Source: an uncultured Oscillospiraceae bacterium (GTDB lineage: Bacteria > Bacillota > Clostridia > Oscillospirales > Ruminococcaceae). Taken from it: a stretch of DNA of 7,333 nt. Shown in pieces: positions 1-5,541 of this stretch. The stretch is taken from positions 1 to 7,333 of the forward strand of contig CAKSHT010000111.1 of assembly GCA_934457235.1 (NCBI GenBank), written 5' to 3'. Both the position numbers and the translations under genes were made by a program. The notes under the pieces were generated by a model. That model was not told the origin of the DNA, searched no databases, and saw only the letters and a program-made list of their open reading frames with translations. Every line of letters starts with the position of its first letter. Within the stretch, counting starts at the first letter, position 1.

Positions 1-1512
1 GTGGCCGTAGCTGTCATAGATGGTCTTGAACTTGTCCACATCAAGCAGACAGAACATACCCTTGGTGCCGCTGTTTATAAGCTCCTCGGCACGGCGCTCG
101 CCACTGCCGCGGTTGCTTATCTGCGTCAGCGCGTCGGTTTCGGAAAGTATCAGCAGGCGGTTTTCCAGCTTCTTTTTATCCGTTATGTCCATCAGCGTGA
201 TTATCATAATATTGTCACCGCCCGCAAGAGTTACCGTACGGGCGTTCGCCTTGACGTAGCACTCGTTCCCGGAAGCAGAATTCATCGGGAATTCAAAGTC
301 GCAGCTTCCGCTGCGGCGTATCCCGTCAAGCTTCTCCATGACGAATCCGAATTTATCCGATGTCGCTGGGCGAAGCACTTCCCTCAGCTCAGCGCCTTTT
401 TCCGGCGCGCCGAAAAGCTGCTGCGCGGCGCCGTTCATCACAACCACCCCGCCGTCCTCGGTACGCGCGGCGATAACGGCGCAGCCCTGCATATGCAGCA
501 TTTCTGCGTAGATCTCGTTCTGGTTTTCAAGAGCCAGCTTCAGTGCCTGCTGATATTCAAGCTCCTTCGCCTTTTCCTTGTCGATGTACTGCACCGCGAA
601 TATCGCTTCCAGTATGTCACCGGGGCCACTGCGTTTCATAACCACAAAACCGCATCTGCACCAGTGTCCGTCGGCAGCGTGGAAATCGTGCGTGAGCACA
701 TTGACGTCCCGCATACGCTCGTTTATCGTCCTGAGGTCGGTGAACTCCAGCATCTCCGGAAGATACTCCCCGTCGGAGAGCGCTTCCATTACCTTCACCA
801 TCTGCTCGGTCGCGTTGTGAGTCTTATTCACGTACTGTGCCACGATATCATTGCGCTTTATCTCCTGCTGGGTGTCGTTGGTGAAATTCACCATGTTCAT
901 TGAAACATAGGTGTTGCCTATCGCACGGAGTATCCTCTGCTCCAGCGTTTCACGCTTCTGGAGGTCGTTTACGACAAAAGCCGACACCAGCCGCATGAGA
1001 ATAAGCATATCGGTGTTGCGGCGCGGATTATCAACACCCATGAATCCGACCATCTTGTTCTTGTTGTTCAGCGGAGCCGCCATGAGGCTCTGAATACCCT
1101 GTACTGCAAGTATATGGTACTCTGCGGAATCATCAGCGACCTCGCCGCTGAGTGAATTTATGTAGAACTCGCCCTTTTCGTTAAAAATATCGAGCCAGCG
1201 TTCAATGACCAAGACATCAACATCGGCAAGCATTTCCTTTTCCGGAGTGATGCCGTCGGCGCACCATTCATAGGTGTTGTGTACAAGCTTCTGATCCTTT
1301 GAGAATTCAAAAATGTAGCTCCGGTCAGCGTCATAGTATTCAGCGATAAGTCCGAGAAGACGCTCTATCGCCTCGTCGATATTATCGCTGATATACAGCG
1401 TCTGCACACACTCCACCAGTGTGGATTGCAGCTCCGTCTGTCTTTCAAGCTCAGTTTTTTCGCCTTTCATTCCCATCATTTCCAGTCCGTTCAACTTTTC
1501 GTTATATAGCAT
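1..1512 (-). CDS. GAF-PAS-PAS-GGDEF signalling protein, N-terminal 504 residues (partial)
   Basis: I translated the minus strand: it is open from an ATG at 1512 to the window edge. No signal peptide or membrane segment is visible, so the protein is probably cytoplasmic. Residues about 30-185 look like a GAF domain (SYIFEF, LMAAPL, VGFMGVDNPR). Residues about 210-315 look PAS-like (DGHWCRCGFVVMKR, then AIFAVQYIDKEK). Residues about 335-450 form a second PAS-like domain ending in ITLMDITDKKKLE. A GGDEF domain starts at ETDALTQISNR (458-468), followed by LLDVDKFKTIYDSYGH, where the window stops. GGDEF domains make cyclic di-GMP from two GTP, or act as receptors when degenerate. The GG(D/E)EF signature lies outside the window, so activity cannot be judged. 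Tyr499 replaces the usual guanine-contacting Asn of FKxxND. The start is uncertain: the predicted transcript begins only about 8 nt before ATG-1512, and ATGs at 1479, 1476 and 1470 are alternatives. Confidence 0.9.
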   Translation of the reverse strand, partial: MLYNEKLNGLEMMGMKGEKTELERQTELQSTLVECVQTLYISDNIDEAIERLLGLIAEYYDADRSYIFEFSKDQKLVHNTYEWCADGITPEKEMLADVDVLVIERWLDIFNEKGEFYINSLSGEVADDSAEYHILAVQGIQSLMAAPLNNKNKMVGFMGVDNPRRNTDMLILMRLVSAFVVNDLQKRETLEQRILRAIGNTYVSMNMVNFTNDTQQEIKRNDIVAQYVNKTHNATEQMVKVMEALSDGEYLPEMLEFTDLRTINERMRDVNVLTHDFHAADGHWCRCGFVVMKRSGPGDILEAIFAVQYIDKEKAKELEYQQALKLALENQNEIYAEMLHMQGCAVIAARTEDGGVVVMNGAAQQLFGAPEKGAELREVLRPATSDKFGFVMEKLDGIRRSGSCDFEFPMNSASGNECYVKANARTVTLAGGDNIMIITLMDITDKKKLENRLLILSETDALTQISNRGSGERRAEELINSGTKGMFCLLDVDKFKTIYDSYGH

Positions 1513-1526
1513 AATGCCTATTGTCG

Positions 1527-1555
1527 ATTATACCACATTAAGCGATCAAAGTCAA
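1527..1555 (-). promoter_or_regulatory. Sigma-A promoter of the GGDEF gene
   Basis: On the minus strand TTGACT (1555-1550), a 17-bp spacer and TATAAT (1532-1527) match the consensus with one mismatch. The -10 is extended (TGG directly before TATAAT). The predicted start of transcription is near 1520, only about 8 nt before the first ATG at 1512. Either the mRNA is almost leaderless or translation starts at a downstream ATG. Confidence 0.8.
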
Positions 1556-1642
1556 CTATCTTTATAGGGACAACTAAATGACACAAGCATTTTTTCACAA
1601 AAATTTCATCTCAATTATACTCTCCACTTACCGGATCGGCGC

Positions 1643-1671
1643 TTGACAAATAAGCCTTTTTGTGGTAAAAT
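1643..1671 (+). promoter_or_regulatory. Sigma-A promoter of the marR-gltA unit
   Basis: TTGACA (1643-1648), a 17-bp spacer and TAAAAT (1666-1671), with the extended TGG before the -10. Predicted transcription start is near 1678, leaving a leader of about 38 nt with the ribosome site GTAGAGG (1704-1710) 5 nt before the marR ATG. Confidence 0.8.
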
Positions 1672-1687
1672 AATAAGGTACTTGATT
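1672..1687. promoter_or_regulatory. Candidate operator overlapping the marR start of transcription
   Basis: AATAAGGTACTTGATT is an imperfect 16-bp palindrome centred on GTAC; 12 of 16 positions agree with its reverse complement. It lies directly after the -10 box, where a bound dimer would block transcription. MarR proteins commonly bind palindromes of this size in their own promoters. Autoregulation is inferred from position only; the surroundings are AT-rich, so chance is a real alternative. Confidence 0.35.
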
Positions 1688-1715
1688 TTATTATAAAAAA
1701 ATAGTAGAGGTACAT

Positions 1716-2147
1716 ATGCAGGATATAGACGAACAGCTCACAGGATTGATACACGACTGGTTCGCACGGCTGCGCGGGCAGATATCCGCCGGGAAAAGTG
1801 AGTTTCTGGGCGGCGGAAGCACCCTGCTGGAGCGCGACCGGATATTGCTGACCGTAGGCAGAAGCGGCACGATATCACAGAAGCGTCTTGCAGAGCATAT
1901 TGCGGTAAGTCCGCAGTCGATGTCAGAGTCGCTGTCGAAGCTGGAGCGCGACGGCTACATAACCCGAATGAAAAACCAGCTGGACAAGCGCGAGACCATC
2001 GTGGGACTGACCCCGGAGGGCATGGCGCATTCCAGCGAACTGGCTGCGAAAATGAGCAGCCAGGCGCACAGATTTCTGGAGCCGCTCAGCGACGAGGAAA
2101 AGCGCACGCTCTACACGCTGCTGAAAAAGCTCACCCGAACCAACTGA
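1716..2147 (+). CDS. MarR-family winged-helix transcriptional regulator
   Basis: This 143-residue protein has the usual length of a MarR dimer subunit. Residues 51-62 (GTISQKRLAEHI) and 65-79 (SPQSMSESLSKLERD) form the helix-turn-helix. Residues 80-102 form the wing, with the family pattern DKRETIVGLTPEG in which the Asp-Lys-Arg normally contacts DNA. The N-terminal helix and the C-terminal helices from about 105 would form the dimer interface. There is no cysteine, so thiol-based oxidant sensing of the OhrR type is excluded; a small-molecule ligand is more likely but unknown. It is the first gene of a unit with citrate synthase, which starts 31 bp after its stop with no terminator between. 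It may therefore control itself and citrate synthase through the 1672-1687 palindrome; this is inferred. The start is set by GTAGAGG 5 nt upstream. Confidence 0.93.
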   Translation: MQDIDEQLTGLIHDWFARLRGQISAGKSEFLGGGSTLLERDRILLTVGRSGTISQKRLAEHIAVSPQSMSESLSKLERDGYITRMKNQLDKRETIVGLTPEGMAHSSELAAKMSSQAHRFLEPLSDEEKRTLYTLLKKLTRTN

Positions 2148-2178
2148 CCACACATACAACGCAAAGGAGGAAATATTC

Positions 2179-3495
2179 ATGGCATTTGAAAGAATCAACG
2201 AATACGCGGCAGAAAAACAGAAGCTCTGCACCGAGCACGATACCATCTCCGACGCACTTTTCAAGGAATACGGCGTCAACAGAGGCCTTCGTGACATAAA
2301 CGGCAAGGGTGTCCTGACAGGACTTACACGTATTTCAAAGATAGTTTCCTTCAAGGACGGCGAACCATGCGATGGTGAGCTGTGGTACCGCGGATACAAC
2401 ATAAACACCCTCATCGCCGGACTTAACGGCGGATTCGGATTCGAAAAGACTGCGTATCTGCTGATATTCGGCGAACTTCCTGCCGACGAGCAGCTTGCGG
2501 AGTTCAACGAGATACTCACGGAGTGCCGCGTTATCCCGTCCAACTTTACCCGGGACGTTATCATGAAAGCGCCCTCCCACGATATCATGAACTCCATGAC
2601 AAAGAGCATTCTCACGCTCTCCTCCTATGATGAGAACCTGTCCTCAAACGACATCGACAACTGCATACGCCAGTGCCTGATGCTCACTGCGGTGTTCCCG
2701 ATGCTCGCGGTTTACGGATACCACGCGTACAACCACTACGAAAACGACAGCAGCATGTACATCCACCGTCCGGCGCCTGGACTTTCCACCGCCGAGAACT
2801 TTCTCAGAATGCTCCGCCCGGACACAAAATATACCGAGCTGGAAGCCCGCGTGCTTGATATCGTCCTTATGCTTCACATGGAGCACGGCGGCGGAAACAA
2901 CTCCACTTTCACCACAAGAGTTGTCACCTCCTCCGGCTCTGATACTTACTCTGCGATCGCCGCGGCTATGTCGTCGCTGAAAGGTCCGCGCCACGGCGGT
3001 GCAAACCTCAAGGTAATGCAGATGATGCAGGATATCCGCACGCATATCTCCGACCCCACCGACAAGGACGAGGTCGAGGTCTACCTGCGCAGACTGCTTG
3101 ACGGCGAAGCCTTTGACCGCAAGGGACTTATCTACGGCATGGGACATGCGGTATACTCCATATCAGACCCGCGCGAGCGCGTGCTGAAATCCTATGTCCA
3201 GAAGCTCGCCGAGGCAAAGGGAAAGACCCGCGACATGGCGCTGTATTCCAACATCGAGGACATCGCGCCGAAGCTCATCGCCGAGAAGCGCCGCATATAC
3301 AAGGGAGTAAGTCCCAACGTGGATTTCTACAGCGGATTCGTTTACGATATGCTGGGTATCCCGGTCGAGCTGTACACTCCCCTGTTCGCCATCGCGAGAG
3401 TTGTCGGCTGGTCCGCTCACAGGATTGAGGAGCTGGTCGGCATGGGCAAGATAATCCGCCCGGCTTACAAGAGCGTTATGGAAGAGATAGAATAA
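2179..3495 (+). CDS. gltA: Citrate synthase (citrate/2-methylcitrate synthase family)
   Basis: Condenses oxaloacetate with acetyl-CoA to citrate in the cytoplasm; in anaerobic Clostridia this usually feeds 2-oxoglutarate and glutamate synthesis rather than a full cycle. At 438 residues the length is normal for the family. The three catalytic residues are present: His272 in GPRHGGAN, His323 in the signature GMGHAVYSISDPR, and Asp382 in NVDFYSG. The oxaloacetate-binding LHMEHGGGN (232-240) and the C-terminal WSAHRIEE (411-418) also fit. The more usual Leu before the catalytic His is Arg here (GPRH), which may be a lineage feature. The start is fixed by AAAGGAGG (2163-2170) 8 nt before the ATG. 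It is the second gene after marR and ends in a terminator interrupted by a repeat element. A 2-methylcitrate synthase cannot be excluded from sequence alone, but no propionate-pathway gene is adjacent. Confidence 0.95.
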   Translation: MAFERINEYAAEKQKLCTEHDTISDALFKEYGVNRGLRDINGKGVLTGLTRISKIVSFKDGEPCDGELWYRGYNINTLIAGLNGGFGFEKTAYLLIFGELPADEQLAEFNEILTECRVIPSNFTRDVIMKAPSHDIMNSMTKSILTLSSYDENLSSNDIDNCIRQCLMLTAVFPMLAVYGYHAYNHYENDSSMYIHRPAPGLSTAENFLRMLRPDTKYTELEARVLDIVLMLHMEHGGGNNSTFTTRVVTSSGSDTYSAIAAAMSSLKGPRHGGANLKVMQMMQDIRTHISDPTDKDEVEVYLRRLLDGEAFDRKGLIYGMGHAVYSISDPRERVLKSYVQKLAEAKGKTRDMALYSNIEDIAPKLIAEKRRIYKGVSPNVDFYSGFVYDMLGIPVELYTPLFAIARVVGWSAHRIEELVGMGKIIRPAYKSVMEEIE

Positions 3496-3500
3496 CTTTT

Positions 3501-3523
3501 AACGGGCGGTTTATCCGCCCGTT
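3501..3523. terminator. gltA terminator hairpin, upstream copy (left direct repeat)
   Basis: A 9-bp perfect stem (AACGGGCGG / CCGCCCGTT) with loop TTTAT begins 5 bp after the gltA stop. Only three T residues follow (TTTCAG), so it is probably a weak terminator. With one T on each side it is the left copy of an exact 25-bp direct repeat (3500-3524 and 3713-3737) that brackets the repeat element. Confidence 0.75.
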
Positions 3524-3524
3524 T

Positions 3525-3712
3525 CAGCTTGTCGAAAAAGTATCTTTTGCCCGCGAAGCGGGCATTTGAAATCCATTTTTTGACCCAGCTTTGCCGGGTC
3601 AAAAAATACTTCTATCCGCGCAAGTGTGCGGTTTGTCGGCTTTGCCGACAAACCGTGCGCGCGGCGCGGATGTTCGGCGGAAAAGTCCCAACGGGACTTT
3701 TTCGACGGTCTC
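3525..3712 (+). repeat. Structured terminator-inserted repeat, copy 1 (188 bp)
   Basis: This copy aligns end to end with the reverse complement of 5321-5509 (168 of 189 columns identical). It begins CAGCTTGTCGAAAAA and ends TTTTTCGACGGTCTC, giving short inverted ends (GTCGAAAAA, 3531-3539, and TTTTTCGAC, 3698-3706). Inside is a chain of hairpins: 3549-3563 (GCCCGC/GCGGGC), 3575-3607 (15-bp stem with one A-C mismatch, TTT loop), 3616-3631 (CCGCGC/GTGCGG), 3629-3655 (12-bp stem, TTT loop) and 3681-3701 (AAAAGTCCC/GGGACTTTT, followed by a further T, terminator-like). It is bracketed by an exact 25-bp duplication of the gltA terminator hairpin. It lies in the same direction as gltA and malQ. It carries no convincing gene. 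I read it as a small non-autonomous mobile element; the family is unknown to me. Confidence 0.85.
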
Positions 3713-3713
3713 T

Positions 3714-3738
3714 AACGGGCGGTTTATCCGCCCGTTTT
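3714..3738 (+). terminator. gltA terminator hairpin, downstream copy (right direct repeat)
   Basis: Identical 9-bp stem and TTTAT loop as at 3501-3523, here followed by TTTTCTG. It has the better T tract, so gltA transcripts probably run through the repeat element and end here. It is the right copy of the 25-bp direct repeat (3713-3737). Confidence 0.75.
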
Positions 3739-3754
3739 CTGACAGCCGGAGCAC

Positions 3755-3783
3755 TTGACAATAAGCCGCAAAAGTAATATAAT
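3755..3783 (+). promoter_or_regulatory. Sigma-A promoter of malQ
   Basis: TTGACA (3755-3760), a 17-bp spacer and TATAAT (3778-3783) are both perfect consensus boxes. The predicted start of transcription is near 3790, about 30 nt before the malQ ATG. It lies 17 bp after the second gltA hairpin, so malQ is an independent unit. Confidence 0.88.
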
Positions 3784-3819
3784 GTTCCTAGAATTTTAGC
3801 AGATAAAAGGAGGCTGAAC

Positions 3820-5289
3820 ATGAGAAGCTGTGGAATACTCATGCACATAACCAGTCTGCCGTCGCCCTACGGGATAGGTACATTTGGCGCAGAAGCGGAG
3901 CGATTTGCCGACTGGCTCAGAAACGCCGGTCAGAAATACTGGCAGGTGCTTCCGATAGGTCCCACGGGTTACGGCGATTCCCCGTACCAGCCATATTCCT
4001 CTTTCGCCGGCGACCCGCTGCTGATAGATCTTGACGAGCTTGCGGAGAACGGCTACCTTGCCAGAAAGTCCGTGGCTGAAGCGGATTACGGTGCAGACCC
4101 CACGTTCGTGGATTACGACAAGATACGCGTCGTCAAGCTGACGCTCCTGCGGGAAGCGTTCGCAGGATTTACGGACGACGTGGGCTACACCTCCTTTGTG
4201 ATGGGCGAGCAGGACTGGCTGGACGATTATGCGCTGTTCATGGCGCTCAAGGACAAATTTGGCGGAAAGTCATGGACTGAGTGGGACGAGAACATAAAGA
4301 CCCGCGACCCAGAAGCGCTCAAAAAATACACCGAAGAGCTGAAAGACGAAATAAAACTCCAGAAGTTCATACAGTACATCTTCTGGCGGCAGTGGGACAG
4401 ATTCCATCGCTACTGCAACAAGAACGGAGTGCAGATAATCGGCGATATCCCGATATATGTTTCCCCGGACAGCGCCGATGTCTGGGCGCAGCCGGAGCTG
4501 TTCGAACTTGACGAGAAGCTCGACCCGAAGCGCGTTGCAGGAGTTCCGCCGGATCTGTTCTCCGCCACTGGTCAGCTGTGGGGAAACCCGCTGTACAACT
4601 GGGAGGAGATGCACAACACCGGCTATCGCTGGTGGCTCAAACGCGTCGGCAGAGCCAAGGAAAATTTCGACATGCTGCGGATAGATCACTTCCGGGCATT
4701 CGATACGTACTACGCTATCCCGTTCGGGGACAAGACGGCGGAGCACGGCACCTGGGAAAAGGGTCCCGGCATGGAGTTGTTCAACGCCATTAAAAACGAC
4801 ATCGGCGACGTCAACATAATCGCGGAGGATCTCGGAGACATCTCCGACAGCGTAAGGGAACTTCTCAAAGACACCGGATTTCCGGGAATGCGTGTGCTGC
4901 AGTTCGGATTCAACGCAGAGAACCACGACAACGAGCATCTCCCGCATAATTACCCGGTGAACAGCTGCGCCTATACCGGTACGCACGACAATATGCCGGT
5001 CATGCAATGGTATGCCGAGGCTGACCGCGACGCCCGCGCAATGGCGAAGCGCTATCTAAACACCGGTATGTTTGAGAAATTCAGCCGTAGCTGTATCCGG
5101 GCGGTTTATGCAAGCCCGGCACAGCTCGCAATCATTCCAATGCAGGATATCCTGGGGCTTGGCAAAGACAGCCGCATGAACGTTCCCTCCACCGTCGGCG
5201 GAAACTGGCGCTGGAGAACGCTTCCCGGCAAGACTACCGATAAGCTCGCGGCAAAGCTCCGTGCACTTTCAGAAACGTATTTCCGATAA
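3820..5289 (+). CDS. malQ: 4-alpha-glucanotransferase (amylomaltase, GH77)
   Basis: Transfers alpha-1,4-glucan segments between maltodextrins, releasing glucose and longer chains; a cytoplasmic step of maltodextrin or glycogen use. At 489 residues it is a compact bacterial GH77 enzyme without an N-terminal extension. The acceptor and substrate-site block is PIGPTGYGDSPYQPYSSFAG (45-64). The flexible loop GVPPDLFSATGQLWGNP is at 241-257. By family motif the nucleophile is Asp289 (RIDHFRAF), the acid/base Glu336 (IAEDLG) and the transition-state Asp390 (GTHDN). RMNVPSTVGGNWRWR (452-466) closes the barrel. The start is fixed by AAAGGAGG (3806-3813) 6 nt before the ATG. It is monocistronic: its own consensus promoter lies upstream and a terminator interrupted by a repeat element lies downstream. 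No maltose regulator or transporter gene is in view. An imperfect 12-bp palindrome at 3788-3799 overlaps the start of transcription but is weak evidence of control. Confidence 0.97.
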   Translation: MRSCGILMHITSLPSPYGIGTFGAEAERFADWLRNAGQKYWQVLPIGPTGYGDSPYQPYSSFAGDPLLIDLDELAENGYLARKSVAEADYGADPTFVDYDKIRVVKLTLLREAFAGFTDDVGYTSFVMGEQDWLDDYALFMALKDKFGGKSWTEWDENIKTRDPEALKKYTEELKDEIKLQKFIQYIFWRQWDRFHRYCNKNGVQIIGDIPIYVSPDSADVWAQPELFELDEKLDPKRVAGVPPDLFSATGQLWGNPLYNWEEMHNTGYRWWLKRVGRAKENFDMLRIDHFRAFDTYYAIPFGDKTAEHGTWEKGPGMELFNAIKNDIGDVNIIAEDLGDISDSVRELLKDTGFPGMRVLQFGFNAENHDNEHLPHNYPVNSCAYTGTHDNMPVMQWYAEADRDARAMAKRYLNTGMFEKFSRSCIRAVYASPAQLAIIPMQDILGLGKDSRMNVPSTVGGNWRWRTLPGKTTDKLAAKLRALSETYFR

Positions 5290-5295
5290 TAATAA

Positions 5296-5320
5296 AGGGG
5301 CTGTGAATGTCACAGCCCCT
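5296..5320. terminator. malQ/glycosyltransferase terminator hairpin, malQ-side copy
   Basis: An 11-bp perfect stem (AGGGGCTGTGA / TCACAGCCCCT) with loop ATG, 6 bp after the malQ stop. On the plus strand it is followed by GAGACC, not by T residues, so it should be poor for malQ. On the minus strand it is followed by TTTATTATTAT, so it should end transcripts of the glycosyltransferase operon. It is an exact 25-bp direct repeat of 5510-5534. Confidence 0.8.
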
Positions 5321-5509
5321 GAGACCGTCGAAAAAGTCCCGTTGGGACTTTTCCGCCGAAGCATCCGCCCTGCGCGCACGGTTTGTTGGCAAAGCCAACA
5401 AACCGCACACTTGTGCGGATAGAAGTGTTTTTTGCCCCGGGAAACCCGTGGCAAAAAACGGATTTCAAAAGCCCGCTTCGCGGGCAAATTCGATTTTTTC
5501 GACAAACTG
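5321..5509 (-). repeat. Structured terminator-inserted repeat, copy 2 (189 bp, inverted)
   Basis: Reverse-complement copy of 3525-3712 with 20 substitutions and one extra base. The same inverted ends are present (GTCGAAAAA 5327-5335, TTTTTCGAC 5495-5503), as is the same hairpin chain: 5332-5352, 5381-5403, 5427-5459 (15-bp stem, one C-T mismatch) and the GCCCGC/GCGGGC hairpin near 5471-5485. Four stem pairs changed on both sides relative to copy 1, keeping pairing. It lies between convergent genes, sense to the glycosyltransferase operon and antisense to malQ. Exact 25-bp copies of a hairpin unrelated to the one at copy 1 bracket it, so the flanking hairpins belong to the target sites and not to the element. 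Confidence 0.85.
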
Positions 5510-5534
5510 AGGGGCTGTGAATGTCACAGCCCCT
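5510..5534. terminator. malQ/glycosyltransferase terminator hairpin, glycosyltransferase-side copy
   Basis: Identical to 5296-5320 and followed on the plus strand by TTTATTATTT, so it is the copy able to end malQ transcripts after they have passed through the repeat. It lies 7 bp beyond the glycosyltransferase stop codon. In the minus direction it lacks a T tract (CAGTTTG follows), so that operon should read on into the element. Confidence 0.8.
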
Positions 5535-5541
5535 TTATTAT

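Noticed and set aside
1..903. A 300-residue plus-strand open frame without a stop.
   Set aside because: It lies antisense to the GAF-PAS-GGDEF gene, whose minus-strand translation has clear domain motifs; the plus frame shows no recognisable motif.
2644..3147. Several long minus-strand frames opposite citrate synthase and malQ.
   Set aside because: They are antisense shadows of well-supported genes with intact catalytic motifs, and have no ribosome sites or recognisable domains.
3500..3737. Repeated hairpins considered as a CRISPR-like array or integron attC site.
   Set aside because: There are only two hairpin copies per site with one long conserved insert, no spacers of constant size, and no cas or integrase gene in the window.
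3529..3777. An open frame from TTG (MSKK...) runs through repeat copy 1, and a similar frame runs through copy 2 (minus, 5505 downward). Both contain CAVC followed by a further Cys, resembling a small zinc-binding protein.
   Set aside because: Comparing the copies in this frame, most codon differences change the amino acid and only about three are silent. A 1-nt indel shifts the frame near its end, there is no ribosome site, and the substitutions follow stem pairing instead of codon position. The frame is a by-product of the structured repeat.
3788..3799. Imperfect palindrome CTAGAATTTTAG at the malQ start of transcription.
   Set aside because: It has only 10 of 12 matching positions in an AT-rich leader, with no regulator gene nearby; too weak to call an operator.
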